Assembly (NCBI RefSeq): GCF_003287735.1
Contig: NZ_NSCM01000038.1
Coordinates: 1 to 48,727, forward strand
DNA length: 48,727 nucleotides
Direction: 5' to 3'
From: Photorhabdus bodei
Lineage (GTDB): Bacteria > Pseudomonadota > Gammaproteobacteria > Enterobacterales > Enterobacteriaceae
Positions 26,601 through 34,961 of the stretch are shown one piece after another (the stretch's first letter is position 1; the number at the start of each line of letters is the position of its first letter). A program made the translations under genes and the position numbers. Below the pieces are notes generated by a model. It had not been told where the DNA came from. It saw nothing but the letters and a program-made list of their open reading frames with translations, and ran no database searches.

Positions 26601-27443
26601 TATTCGTTGAACCAATGGCCTTCATTAGACATCATCTGTTCTGAATGTTGGATTATGGGATTGAAGCTTGGGAAGGTGTCTGGTTCCCTGATTCCAGAAG
26701 GTAATTCGCTGGTATTAAGAGATGGAATAGTAGAAAACAGTGTCAGCAAACTAACTTTGGCAGGTCGTTGGCAAGAAGGCGCTGTAGGGAATAATACTCG
26801 TATTATGGGGCAATTTTTTGGTGAAAAGTTTGATGAGATGGCATCTTACCTTGGTATAGTCGTACCGATTGTAAATTCACCGTTTACCTTCCGTTTTGAT
26901 TTTAATTGGTGGGATACTCCGTGGAAACCCAATTTCCAGACGCTGAATGGCAATCTTAAAAGTGACTTAGGCAAAGGTGCTATTGAAAAATTGGGGGGAG
27001 GAAGTGCTGGTCAGTTACTAAAATTAGTCAGTTTTGATGCTCTGTTACGTAAATTACAGCTCGATTTTAGCGATACCTTTAGCCAGGATTTTGAATTTGA
27101 TTCAATTCGTGGTGATGTTTCAGTAAAAAATGGGATACTCAAGACTGAAAACTTACGGGTTGATGGGTTGATTGCCGATGTGATAACGAAAGGTGAGATC
27201 GATCTTGTTCGTCAACAGATCAATATAGAAGCCATCGTCACGCCGGAGATTTCTGCTACTGTGGGGGTAGCAACGGCTTTTGTCATCAATCCGATGGCAG
27301 GTGCTGCATTATTCGCAGCGACCAAGGTTTTGGGGCCGTTATGGAATAAGATATCCGTTATTCGTTACCGGATTACTGGTAATCTTGAACAACCGAAAAT
27401 TGATGAAGTTCTGCGTCAGCTTAAGGAGAATAGAGGAACATGA
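23649..27443 (+). CDS. yhdP: AsmA-like phospholipid transport protein YhdP
   Basis: YhdP is an envelope-spanning AsmA/VPS13-like protein that helps move phospholipids to the outer membrane. The 1264-aa protein has one N-terminal membrane anchor (about residues 8-33) and then a long periplasmic beta-rich region. The C-terminal family motif includes PEISATVGVATAFVINP and ATKVLGPLW. I choose the GTG at 23649 because AAGGAG lies six bases upstream and the resulting start (M)RRLPG matches E. coli. The ATG at 23643 abuts that Shine-Dalgarno and is less likely. The stop overlaps the next gene (ATGA). Confidence 0.93.
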   Translation: MRRLPGVLLATAAIVIIIVALLVSGLRFLLPHINDYRPQLFAKIESIIGVPIDARYIAGEWESFGPVFELRDISVKTANADVKAKKITVALDIWLSLLRMRWNFRDLTFYQLQVDYYQPLFNDQSGNMFSQSDLFSDLFLEQFDHFNLQDSRFTFLTPSGERADLLLPQLTWLNKDNRHRAQGKISLSSINNQHGDIQVKFDLHDTNGILDNGTIYLQADNVDVHPWLSHWLQDNTGLKDAEFSLSSWIMLKDGRIDGGQLQLRQGKANWKVANKFHNLSVSDLVLRMRRQDGGWLFDAPELANLITDGQQWPSGKVSVLYLPEAKRADGHDHWRIRAKNIQLERLSSILPTFSFLTPDLVKDWQHRQPQGLVKYLALDITPKMVDDSRISMQWQNVSWQRWQELPSIDNFSGSLNGSLRQGKLSFALKNSVVDYRDMFLAPFEISQSHGEILWRQDERGLQLWSQGLDLQAKSLWVNGDFRYQQPKEQPPALNILAGIRVYDAGDAWRYFPESLMGTALTDYLTASIIKGQIENATFVFQGNPKDFPFAKNNGQFQVFAPLRHATFQYQPNWPALLDLNIDLNFQNNSLWMLAPQTALGKVKASNVSAVISNYRSKKLLINADLLGDGKDIHEYFTRSPLANSVGETLDILQVGGRIAGNLHLDIPLNGGNVDARGEVTLKNNHLLIKPLDSEMKNVSGRFRFDNGNLQSGKLSVQWLGQPVTVDFSTKSLPKNYRVNVGLNARWAVAKLSKFSPAIAKAFSGSVDWEGKVGVSLPFQGKPQYDMKIDVDLSQVDSYLSFLKVDEPRALHILADGDMEQLQVKGTLDKQYAFNTQWRLAGKSTQLSRGILQSSDKIPDLPEKSLLELNLPAVEGEEWLGLIAPLTSGSSLAGMSMLPQHLHISLPSLDAGGQRWNQLSLDVEKQLWGTQITANSREINGKLNIRNSGSWQMNLSHLYYNPLQHSSQQAESDLPEQSQAGTTLRYSLNQWPSLDIICSECWIMGLKLGKVSGSLIPEGNSLVLRDGIVENSVSKLTLAGRWQEGAVGNNTRIMGQFFGEKFDEMASYLGIVVPIVNSPFTFRFDFNWWDTPWKPNFQTLNGNLKSDLGKGAIEKLGGGSAGQLLKLVSFDALLRKLQLDFSDTFSQDFEFDSIRGDVSVKNGILKTENLRVDGLIADVITKGEIDLVRQQINIEAIVTPEISATVGVATAFVINPMAGAALFAATKVLGPLWNKISVIRYRITGNLEQPKIDEVLRQLKENRGT

Positions 27444-28297
27444 GAAACGTTAATGTTGCACTCTTGCAGTTATGTAGCGGTGAGAATATCAAACATAATT
27501 TGGCGCAAATTGAACAACAAATTAAGCAGTTGCCGGATACCATCAAGTTTGTCATGACCCCGGAAAATGCATTGTTGTTTGCTACTGCTGATAGCTATCG
27601 TAGGCATGCGGAACAACAGGGTCATGGGCCTTTGCAGCAAGCTGTCAGTGAGATTGCACGCCGTTATGGTGTTTGGTTATTAATCGGTTCCATGCCGCTT
27701 ATCAGTCGTGAAAATCCTGAACGGCTCACCAGTAGTAGCCTGTTGTTTGATGATCAGGGTAAGATTTGCGCACGTTACGACAAAATCCATATGTTTGATG
27801 TCAATATTAATGATGAACATGGATCATATAATGAATCATCTGTTTTCCAGCGTGGGGAACATATTACCGTTGTAGATACACCTGTTGGTCGTCTCGGAAT
27901 GACCATATGTTATGATCTGCGCTTCCCAGGGTTGTTTCAGGCATTACGTGAGCAAGGCGCTGAGTTGATATCTGTTCCTGCGGCATTTACTCGTTTAACA
28001 GGAAAAGCACATTGGGAGCCACTGTTGCGGGCTCGCGCTATTGAAAACCAGTGTATTTTGTTAGCGCCAGCTCAGGTTGGTGTACATGGAACCCGTCAGA
28101 CGTGGGGTCACTCAATGGCAGTGGATGGTTGGGGGAAAGTGATTAAGAAAAACCCCGATGCAGTCAGTGCACTACAACTGAATATCAGGGCAGATAGCTT
28201 GAAGATTATGCGTGAGCAGATGAAGGTGGTGAAACATAACCGCTTTCGACCACAGTTGACTTCCTTGATTGAAAAAATACCGCAAATTAAAGAGTAG
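27440..28297 (+). CDS. Carbon-nitrogen hydrolase (Nit1/deaminated-glutathione amidase-like)
   Basis: This 285-aa nitrilase-superfamily protein keeps the catalytic triad: Glu42 in TPENALLF, the Lys in RYDKIHMFDV near residue 112, and the Cys in MTICYDLRFPGLF near residue 155. The HMFDV after the Lys and the overall length are typical of Nit1-type amidases, which hydrolyse deaminated glutathione as metabolite repair. It starts inside the yhdP stop and ends 5 bp before tldD, so it is co-transcribed with both. E. coli lacks a gene here; other enterics carry one between yhdP and tldD. Confidence 0.88.
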   Translation: MRNVNVALLQLCSGENIKHNLAQIEQQIKQLPDTIKFVMTPENALLFATADSYRRHAEQQGHGPLQQAVSEIARRYGVWLLIGSMPLISRENPERLTSSSLLFDDQGKICARYDKIHMFDVNINDEHGSYNESSVFQRGEHITVVDTPVGRLGMTICYDLRFPGLFQALREQGAELISVPAAFTRLTGKAHWEPLLRARAIENQCILLAPAQVGVHGTRQTWGHSMAVDGWGKVIKKNPDAVSALQLNIRADSLKIMREQMKVVKHNRFRPQLTSLIEKIPQIKE

Positions 28298-28302
28298 CAA
28301 TT

Positions 28303-29748
28303 ATGAGTTTAACTTCTGTCAGTGAACACCTACTGGCTGCAAATAAATTAAGCCATCAAGATCTGTTTTCAGTACTCGGTCAACTGGCTGAACGTCGGCT
28401 CGATTATGCCGATCTCTATTTTCAGTCCAGTTACCATGAATCTTGGGTACTGGAAGATCGAATTATTAAGGATGGTTCCTATAATATTGATCAGGGGGTT
28501 GGCGTTAGGGCAATCAGTGGTGAAAAAACGGGTTTTGCTTATGCAGACCAGATCACGTTGAATGCGTTGCAACAAAGCGCACAGGCTGCCCGTAGCATCG
28601 TCCATGAAAAAGGGAATGGTAAAGCCCATACTTTTGGCGAAGTGACCTATTCTCAGCTTTATGCAGCAATTGATCCGCTGCAAAGTTTTTCCCGTGAAGA
28701 AAAGATTGCGTTATTGCAGTGTGTGGATCAGGTGGCTCGTGCTGAAGATCCAAGAGTACAGGAAGTCAATGCCAGTCTGACAGGGATCTATGAACGGGTG
28801 TTGGTCGCGGCAACCGATGGGACCTTGGCGGCTGATATTCGTCCTCTCATTCGCTTATCTGTCACGGTGCTGGTGGAGGATAACGGCAAACGGGAACACG
28901 GCACTAGCGGTGGTGGTGGCCGTTACGGTTATGAATATTTTCTGGAAGTGGTTAGTGGTCAGATCCGTGCAGAACAATTTGCGCGTGAAGCTGTTCGTAT
29001 GGCACTGGTGAATCTTTCCGCTGTTGCTGCACCTGCTGGTACCATGCCGGTTGTTCTAGGGGCTGGTTGGCCGGGAGTGTTGCTGCATGAAGCTGTTGGT
29101 CATGGGCTGGAAGGTGATTTTAACCGCCGTGGTACTTCGGTGTTTGCTGGTCAGATTGGTGAAAAAGTCGCGTCTGAACTCTGTACTGTGGTTGATGATG
29201 GCACAATAAAAGGTCGCCGGGGGTCATTGGCAATTGATGATGAAGGCGTTCCTGGACAATACAATGTATTGATTGAAAATGGCATTCTGAAAGGTTACAT
29301 GCAAGATAAAATGAATGCGCGTCTGATGGGTGTCGCGCCGACTGGCAATGGTCGCCGTGAATCTTATGCCCATTTGCCAATGCCTCGTATGACTAATACC
29401 TATTTGCTGGCGGGTCATTCCACACCGGAAGAGATCATCGGTAGTGTGAAAAATGGCTTATATGCGCCAAATTTTGGTGGTGGTCAAGTGGATATCACTT
29501 CCGGTAAATTCGTGTTCTCGACATCGGAAGCTTATCTGATTGAGAACGGTAAAATTACCAAACCAGTGAAAGGTGCAACCCTTATCGGTTCCGGTATTGA
29601 GGCTATGCAGCAGATCTCTATGGTAGGAAACGATCTTGATCTGGATAAAGGTGTTGGAGTTTGTGGCAAAGAGGGCCAGAGCGTACCTGTTGGTGTTGGT
29701 CAGCCTACTTTGAAACTGGACAACTTGACCGTTGGAGGAACAGCCTGA
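28303..29748 (+). CDS. tldD: Metalloprotease TldD
   Basis: TldD is the catalytic, zinc-binding subunit of the TldD/TldE protease. That protease degrades unfolded peptides and matures microcin B17 and the CcdA antitoxin in E. coli. The 481 aa equal the E. coli length. The HExxxH zinc motif is HEAVGHGLEGD near residue 265. Family motifs GVGVRAISGEKTGFAYAD and GKFVFSTSEAYLIENG are present. Its partner pmbA (tldE) starts only 1.1 kb downstream, with a tnpB relic and darP between. Confidence 0.97.
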   Translation: MSLTSVSEHLLAANKLSHQDLFSVLGQLAERRLDYADLYFQSSYHESWVLEDRIIKDGSYNIDQGVGVRAISGEKTGFAYADQITLNALQQSAQAARSIVHEKGNGKAHTFGEVTYSQLYAAIDPLQSFSREEKIALLQCVDQVARAEDPRVQEVNASLTGIYERVLVAATDGTLAADIRPLIRLSVTVLVEDNGKREHGTSGGGGRYGYEYFLEVVSGQIRAEQFAREAVRMALVNLSAVAAPAGTMPVVLGAGWPGVLLHEAVGHGLEGDFNRRGTSVFAGQIGEKVASELCTVVDDGTIKGRRGSLAIDDEGVPGQYNVLIENGILKGYMQDKMNARLMGVAPTGNGRRESYAHLPMPRMTNTYLLAGHSTPEEIIGSVKNGLYAPNFGGGQVDITSGKFVFSTSEAYLIENGKITKPVKGATLIGSGIEAMQQISMVGNDLDLDKGVGVCGKEGQSVPVGVGQPTLKLDNLTVGGTA

Positions 29749-29784
29749 TTTTTGGTTGTTTATCCGAGATAGATCATTATAAGA

Positions 29785-30095
29785 CACGAACGGATAGCCA
29801 ATGCTCGTGCCGATTTTCAACACAAACTGTGCAATTATTGACGAAAACCAAGCGATAATTGTGGAGACGCTGAAGACGGCAAACCTGATGAAAAATCCCA
29901 AATTCGCCCGCGCAATCAGTGATGCGGGCTGGTATGGCTTCATCGTGAAACTGGAATACAAAGCAGTGGCAGCAGGGGTTCACTTGGTCAAACTTGGGAA
30001 GCATCGCCGTTTACGGCGGGAAGCAGTCACTGCTTTTGTTTGAAGAAGCAGAAGAAGAACTGAAAGGGGAACTTAGTTTTAATATTTTCCCCTAA
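29785..30095 (+). pseudogene. IS200/IS605-family tnpB (orfB) relic B
   Basis: Three pieces of TnpB appear in different plus frames. From 29785, HERIANARADFQHKL. Then, from about 29819, IIDENQAIIVETLK and PKFARAISDAGWYGF followed by KLEYKAVAAGVHLVKL. After a further break comes a C-terminal tail from about 30000, SIAVYGGKQSLLLFEE, running to a stop at 30095. The zinc finger and last RuvC acidic residue are missing. The tail DNA (gggaagc..cgccgtttacggcggg) matches relic A. It lies between the tldD stop and the convergent darP. Confidence 0.8.
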
Positions 30096-30126
30096 CAGAA
30101 ATTAGAACCTTACGGGTTTTAGGTCG

Positions 30127-30666
30127 TTAAGCGGATTCAGCCATATCTTTAAGATACTGGAAAATCTGACGATAAGATTTAGGTGGCTTATTTGCCGCCT
30201 TTTCTTTTTTGGCGTTGCGGATCAAGGTACGCAATTGCTGGCGATCGGTTTGTGGGAATAACGCCACCACTTCATCAATAACATCGTCATTGCCATCAAT
30301 CAATTTATCACGTAATTCTTCCAGTTTATGGAGCAGAGTGATTTGCTGATTATGACGATTTTTCAGTTTATCAAGCGCGGTGGTAATTGGCTCGACATCC
30401 CGGGTACGCAGCAATTTACCAATAAATTGTAATTGGCGACGGCGCCCCTCTCTTTTTATCTTCTGTGCAAGTTCAATGGCGGCCAGCAGATCCTCATCTA
30501 ACGGAACGCGTTCAAGCGCACTTTTGCTGAGCTCAACCAATTCTGTACCCAGCTTTTTCAATGCTTCGGCATCACGTTTAATTTCACTTTTACTGACCCA
30601 AATTATCTCTTCCTCTTCCTCTTCGGCAGGATAATCATTGAGCCAATCTTCAGGCTGCTTTGCCAT
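30127..30666 (-). CDS. darP: Ribosome biogenesis protein DarP (YjgA)
   Basis: DarP associates with late 50S precursors and promotes maturation of the peptidyl-transferase centre. The 179-aa protein is near the E. coli length (183). It is highly charged and alpha-helical, with an acidic start (YPAEEEEEEIIWVSKSEIKRD), the conserved LVELSKSALERVPLDEDL and the tail KPPKSYRQIFQYLKD. It is divergent from pmbA with about 200 bp between them, the same pairing as in E. coli. Confidence 0.95.
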   Translation of the reverse strand: MAKQPEDWLNDYPAEEEEEEIIWVSKSEIKRDAEALKKLGTELVELSKSALERVPLDEDLLAAIELAQKIKREGRRRQLQFIGKLLRTRDVEPITTALDKLKNRHNQQITLLHKLEELRDKLIDGNDDVIDEVVALFPQTDRQQLRTLIRNAKKEKAANKPPKSYRQIFQYLKDMAESA

Positions 30667-30867
30667 AGTGGTTTTCCTTTTAAAAAGGCCGGAGCTGGCA
30701 GGTTGATTTTTGGAGCATGACCTGTAGCTCGGTGGGTGTTAACATCCTAATATTGTGTATTGTAACTGGGAAAAACGTCGGATTACCACTCGACATTGAC
30801 TGTGTGGATAAAACGGTTCTGTTTTTCCGACAGATTTTCCCTTTATTCATCAAATTACGGGTAATTA

Positions 30868-32208
30868 ATGAAAATCACGGATCAAATTGCGGAACAACGC
30901 AAACAACTGGAAAATGCAGTTTCACAGGCACTAGAGCTGGCAAAAGCGGGTTGTGATGCTGCGGAGGTTGCGGTTAATAAAACAACGGGTATTAGTGTCA
31001 GTACCCGCTTTGGTGAAATAGAAAATGTAGAATTCAATAGTGATGGTGCTTTGGGGATTACCGTATACCATCAGCAACGTAAAGGTAGCGCATCATCAAC
31101 AGATTTAAGCCCGGATGCCATTGCCCGTACTGTTCAGGCTGCGATTGATATCGCTCGTTATACCTCTCAGGACCCGTGTGCTGGCCCGGCAGATAAAGCG
31201 CTACTGGCGTTTGAAGCGCCAGATCTTGACTTATTCCATCCAACAGAGTTGGATGCTGATAAAGCAATTGAACTGGCTGCTCGTGCGGAACAAGCTGCAT
31301 TACAGGCAGATAAGCGTATTACCAATACTGAAGGTGGCAGTTTTAACAGTCATTATGGTATCAGAGTGTTTGGTAACAGCCACGGTATGTTGCAAAGTTA
31401 TTGCTCCAGCCGTCATTCTATGTCGAGTTGTGTGATTGCTGAACTTGATGGCGATATGGAGCGGGACTATGCGTATACCATTCATCGTCGTTTTGAAGAT
31501 TTAAAATCGCCAGAATGGGTTGGGCAGGAGTGCGCTCGTCGTGCATTATCTCGTTTGTCGCCACGTAAATTACCGACTATGAAAGCACCGGTGTTGTTTG
31601 CTGCGGAGGTTGCAACGGGCCTTTTCGGTCATTTGGTTGGCGCTATCAGTGGTAGCAGTATTTACCGGAAATCCTCTTTCCTGCTTGATCATCTGGGCAA
31701 ACAAATCCTGCCATCATGGCTGACAATTGAAGAGCGGCCACACTTGCTGGCGGGGCTAGCATCTTCTCCATTTGATAGTGAAGGTGTTTCTACCAGCAAT
31801 CGGGATATTATCAAGGATGGTATATTACAGACTTGGCTTCTGACCAGTTATTCTGCCCGTAAGCTAGGAATGGCAAGTACCGGCCATGCAGGAGGGATTC
31901 ATAACTGGTGCATTGCAGGGCAAGGTCAAGATTTTGCAGGTTTACTGCGTCAGATGGGAACTGGGTTAGTGGTCACTGAACTGATGGGGCAGGGAGTCAG
32001 TGCAGTAACCGGCGACTATTCCCGTGGTGCCGCTGGCTTTTGGGTAGAAAATGGTGAGATTCAGTATCCTGTCAGCGAGATTACTATTGCAGGCAATTTA
32101 AAGGATATGTGGGCCAATATGGTCACTATTGGGAATGATATTGAAACGCGTAGTAATATCCAGTGTGGTTCAGTCTTACTGCCGGAAATGAGTATCGCTG
32201 GTCAATAA
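30868..32208 (+). CDS. pmbA: Metalloprotease subunit PmbA (TldE)
   Basis: PmbA is the non-zinc partner of TldD in the heterodimeric TldD/E protease. The 446-aa protein has family motifs such as TGISVSTRFGEIENVEFN and SCVIAELDGDMERDYAYT, and the C-terminal GDYSRGAAGFWVENGEI. The HExxxH motif is absent: the matching position reads GLFGHLVGAISGSS, as in other PmbA proteins. The start ATG at 30868 gives about the E. coli length (450). Confidence 0.96.
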   Translation: MKITDQIAEQRKQLENAVSQALELAKAGCDAAEVAVNKTTGISVSTRFGEIENVEFNSDGALGITVYHQQRKGSASSTDLSPDAIARTVQAAIDIARYTSQDPCAGPADKALLAFEAPDLDLFHPTELDADKAIELAARAEQAALQADKRITNTEGGSFNSHYGIRVFGNSHGMLQSYCSSRHSMSSCVIAELDGDMERDYAYTIHRRFEDLKSPEWVGQECARRALSRLSPRKLPTMKAPVLFAAEVATGLFGHLVGAISGSSIYRKSSFLLDHLGKQILPSWLTIEERPHLLAGLASSPFDSEGVSTSNRDIIKDGILQTWLLTSYSARKLGMASTGHAGGIHNWCIAGQGQDFAGLLRQMGTGLVVTELMGQGVSAVTGDYSRGAAGFWVENGEIQYPVSEITIAGNLKDMWANMVTIGNDIETRSNIQCGSVLLPEMSIAGQ

Positions 32209-32262
32209 GAGATACTCGTTTCCGATTACTTTAGTCAGCCCGGATCAAATGGGCTGGCTGAA

Positions 32263-32673
32263 TTAACGGTGGAGCTCACCGGCAGCTTCTGGTTGATAAA
32301 GTAATTCCAATACTTTGACGCGGGTTTCTTCGCCGTTTGGCAATTCCCAACTGATTTCGTCACCGATACGAAGGCCCAATAATGCAGCACCTAAAGGAGC
32401 CATAACAGAAAGCTGATCTGAACTGTCTTGCAGTGACGCTGGATAAACTAAAGTACGTACCCGTTCTTCATTGCTTGTCAGGTCAATAAAACGAACCCGG
32501 CTGTTCATCGTCACAACATCTGATGGAATTTCTGCTGGCGGTACAATCTCTGCACGATCCAGCTCCTCATTCAAAGCGTCAGCGATACTAGTATCTGCAA
32601 ACGCTGGCTGTTCCAACAGGGAATCTAAACGTTCTGCGTCTAATTCGTTGATGATAATTGCTGGTTTAGTCAT
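32263..32673 (-). CDS. rnk: Regulator of nucleoside diphosphate kinase Rnk
   Basis: Rnk is a GreA/GreB-C-domain protein that binds RNA polymerase near the secondary channel and affects nucleoside diphosphate kinase and polyphosphate levels. Starting at 32673 (MTKPAIIINELDAERLD) gives 136 aa, the E. coli length, with GGAG upstream. The FKBP-like domain contains MAPLGAALLGLRIGDEISWELPNG. A longer frame to 32709 is rejected. It is convergent with pmbA and downstream of the ptsO terminator. In E. coli rnk lies elsewhere in the genome. Confidence 0.94.
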   Translation of the reverse strand: MTKPAIIINELDAERLDSLLEQPAFADTSIADALNEELDRAEIVPPAEIPSDVVTMNSRVRFIDLTSNEERVRTLVYPASLQDSSDQLSVMAPLGAALLGLRIGDEISWELPNGEETRVKVLELLYQPEAAGELHR

Positions 32674-32700
32674 ACCACACTCCAAATGGATTCCAATACA

Positions 32701-32738
32701 AAATAACACCCCGCACCATGAGGAGGGGGGTGTTATTT
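32701..32738 (-). terminator. Hairpin terminator after ptsO
   Basis: AAATAACACCCC at the left pairs with GGGGTGTTATTT at the right across a short loop. Read on the minus strand it ends in TTATTTTG. It lies about 120 bp past ptsO and just upstream of rnk, so it should end the rpoN-ptsO transcript. Confidence 0.75.
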
Positions 32739-32861
32739 AAAATGATTAACCTGATAGTAGGCTGTTCTTACTGGAAAATAAAGAGATCATGATCACGAAC
32801 TGTTTTGTGCTGCTAATGAAAACAGTGAAGGACATGATAATCCATAGGTGAGTGAGCAACG

Positions 32862-33134
32862 TTATTCTTCGTCAAATCCCGAATTAAATAGATCAATAAT
32901 AGCGGCAAGAGCCTGCTCTTCATCTGGGCCACTGGCTTCAACTTCAATATAGCTGCCTTTTTCTGAATCCAGCATCAGCATGGCAATTACACTGCTGGCC
33001 TCGGCTTCAACATGGCTATCATTGCGTAAAATAACATGAGATTCAAAGAGCTGTACTAGATCATACAGCTTCATTGCTGGCCGGGCGTGCATTCCCAGCC
33101 GATTTTTGATTTCAAGTCTTTGCTTGACAGTCAT
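32862..33134 (-). CDS. ptsO: Nitrogen PTS phosphocarrier protein NPr
   Basis: NPr accepts phosphate from PtsP and passes it to PtsN in the regulatory nitrogen PTS. The 90-aa HPr-fold protein has the phosphorylation motif NRLGMHARPAMKLY with His16, and Ser-46-like and helix regions (ASSVIAMLMLDSEKG). Its ATG overlaps the rapZ stop by one base. It is the last gene of the rpoN operon. Confidence 0.97.
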   Translation of the reverse strand: MTVKQRLEIKNRLGMHARPAMKLYDLVQLFESHVILRNDSHVEAEASSVIAMLMLDSEKGSYIEVEASGPDEEQALAAIIDLFNSGFDEE

Positions 33135-33985
33135 TATTTTCGCTTTTCGAGAGTACGGTGGCGCGACTGTACGTTTTTTCCTCTGGAACGAAAATAATCG
33201 GCCAACTGTTCTGCCACATAAACAGAACGGTGTTTACCGCCGGTACAGCCAATAGCAACGGTCAGATAGCTGCGGTTATTGGTTTCAAGCATAGGTAGCC
33301 AGAGTTCAAGATAACTGCGGGTTTGATAGATGAAGTTATGCACTTCCGTATGACGGTCGAGGAAAGCGGCTACAGGACGATCAAGACCGGTCATTGGCCG
33401 TAATTTGGGGTCCCAGTGTGGGTTTGGTAGGAAGCGTACGTCAAAAACATAGTCGGCATCAATTGGAATGCCATGCTTAAAGCCGAAAGACTCAAAGACC
33501 ATTGTCAACTCACGTTCCCGTTTGCCTAGCAGACGCGTTCTTAGCATCTCAGCCAATTCATGGACTGACATTTCGGAGGTGTCGATAATCAGGTCAGCTC
33601 TTGAACGAAGGGGTTCCAGCAGATCACTTTCTTGATCAATCGCGCTTTCCAGAGAAAGATTTTTGCTTGATAGCGGATGCAGACGGCGGGTGTCGCTATA
33701 ACGGCGGATCAACGTATTACGTTCAGCATCAAGGAATAGTAATTGCGGTGAGAAACTCGCTGGTAGTTTAGTCAGAGCTTCTTCGAAAACTTCAGGTGAT
33801 TCCGGCATGTTTCTTACATCAATACTAACCGCAGCGGAAATATCGCGGTCAGCTAGCGTATTTGCTAATTCCGGTAGTAATACTACCGGCAAGTTGTCTA
33901 CACAATAAAAACCCATATCTTCCAGTGCGCGTAAGGCAACGGATTTACCTGAACCGGAACGGCCACTGACTATCATCAGCACCAT
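33134..33985 (-). CDS. rapZ: RNase adapter protein RapZ
   Basis: RapZ binds GlmY/GlmZ small RNAs and directs RNase E to GlmZ, controlling glucosamine-6-phosphate synthase. The 283-aa protein has an N-terminal P-loop GRSGSGKSVAL (residues 8-18). The conserved RNA-binding C-domain shows GCTGGKHRSVYVAE and a basic tail (SRHRTLEKRK). Identity to E. coli RapZ (284 aa) is evidently very high. It lies in the rpoN-hpf-ptsN-rapZ-ptsO order. Confidence 0.97.
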   Translation of the reverse strand: MVLMIVSGRSGSGKSVALRALEDMGFYCVDNLPVVLLPELANTLADRDISAAVSIDVRNMPESPEVFEEALTKLPASFSPQLLFLDAERNTLIRRYSDTRRLHPLSSKNLSLESAIDQESDLLEPLRSRADLIIDTSEMSVHELAEMLRTRLLGKRERELTMVFESFGFKHGIPIDADYVFDVRFLPNPHWDPKLRPMTGLDRPVAAFLDRHTEVHNFIYQTRSYLELWLPMLETNNRSYLTVAIGCTGGKHRSVYVAEQLADYFRSRGKNVQSRHRTLEKRK

Positions 33986-34059
33986 GAGGCGACTCCCCTT
34001 AATTTCTTAGTGGTTATTATGAGCCACTCTTATCTATTGCTATCCATGCATTGCAACAG

Positions 34060-34527
34060 TTATTCAGTGATAATTGCGTATAATTCTTCATCACTTTGTG
34101 CCGATCTTAAACGACGGCAGAGATTTTTATCTGCAAGACGTTTGGCAATCAATGACAATGTGTGTAGGTGTGTTTGGCATTGATCGTTTGGAACCAGTAA
34201 AGCAAACAGCAAATCGACTGGTTGATTATCAATAGCATCGAAAGCAATAGGTTGTTCCAGATTTAGGAAAACGCCAACCGCTTGATCTGAGCTTTCTTCA
34301 TCTAACTTACCGTGAGGGATAGCAATACCACTGCCAATTCCAGTAGTACCTACTTTTTCTCGGGTTAATATTGCTTCGAATACGACATTTTCTGGTAACT
34401 TAAGCTGCTTAGATGCTAGCTCACTGATAATCTCTAAAGCCCGTTTTTTGCTCGAACAATGTACATTATTGCGTGTACATGCGAGGGAAAGCACAGAGCT
34501 TAGTAGTAAATCTGCTTGATTATTCAT
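34060..34527 (-). CDS. ptsN: Nitrogen PTS EIIA protein PtsN
   Basis: PtsN is the EIIA-Ntr output protein; its unphosphorylated form controls potassium transport, PhoR and other targets. The phosphorylation site is in GIAIPHGKLD, about residue 72 from the ATG at 34527. The conserved CxxHLHTLSLIAKRLADK region follows. I prefer 34527 (MNNQADLLLSS) because it matches the E. coli N-terminus. A GTG four codons upstream (34539) is possible. The C-terminal tail is a few residues shorter than in E. coli. Confidence 0.95.
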   Translation of the reverse strand: MNNQADLLLSSVLSLACTRNNVHCSSKKRALEIISELASKQLKLPENVVFEAILTREKVGTTGIGSGIAIPHGKLDEESSDQAVGVFLNLEQPIAFDAIDNQPVDLLFALLVPNDQCQTHLHTLSLIAKRLADKNLCRRLRSAQSDEELYAIITE

Positions 34528-34650
34528 TTTCCTATTCACTTAGGTGCTTATTGATACAGGATGCCATAGGTTATCTGTGGCATCCTGTATTTGCGCACTG
34601 TTTTACAGCAATACTCTGCTGTTGTTACTACATTCTTTGTTAACTAACTG

Positions 34651-34938
34651 TTAATGATGTCTCAGTTTGTCTTTATGTTTGGTTAATTGACGCGCCAGTT
34701 TATCGACCAGTCCATCAATTGCTGCATACATATCTTCATGTTCTGATGATGCGTGCAACTCACCTCCGTTAATGTGTACAGTAGCTTCGGCGATTTGTTG
34801 TACCTTTTCCACTCGGAGGATTACCTGAGTCAGGTTGATCCTGTCGAAATATTGATCCAGTTTGCTGCATTTTGCAGTGATAATGTCGCGTAATGCATCA
34901 GTAATTTCAATATTGTGGCCGGTTATTTTGAGTTGCAT
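34651..34938 (-). CDS. hpf: Ribosome hibernation promoting factor HPF
   Basis: HPF (short form) binds the 30S subunit and promotes 100S ribosome dimers in stationary phase with RMF. The 95 aa equal the E. coli length. The start MQLKITGHNIEITDALR and a basic end (RQLTKHKDKLRHH) are typical. It lies 23 bp after rpoN, with GAAGGA before the ATG. Confidence 0.97.
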   Translation of the reverse strand: MQLKITGHNIEITDALRDIITAKCSKLDQYFDRINLTQVILRVEKVQQIAEATVHINGGELHASSEHEDMYAAIDGLVDKLARQLTKHKDKLRHH

Positions 34939-34961
34939 ATTGTCTTCCTTCTCTGTTCATT

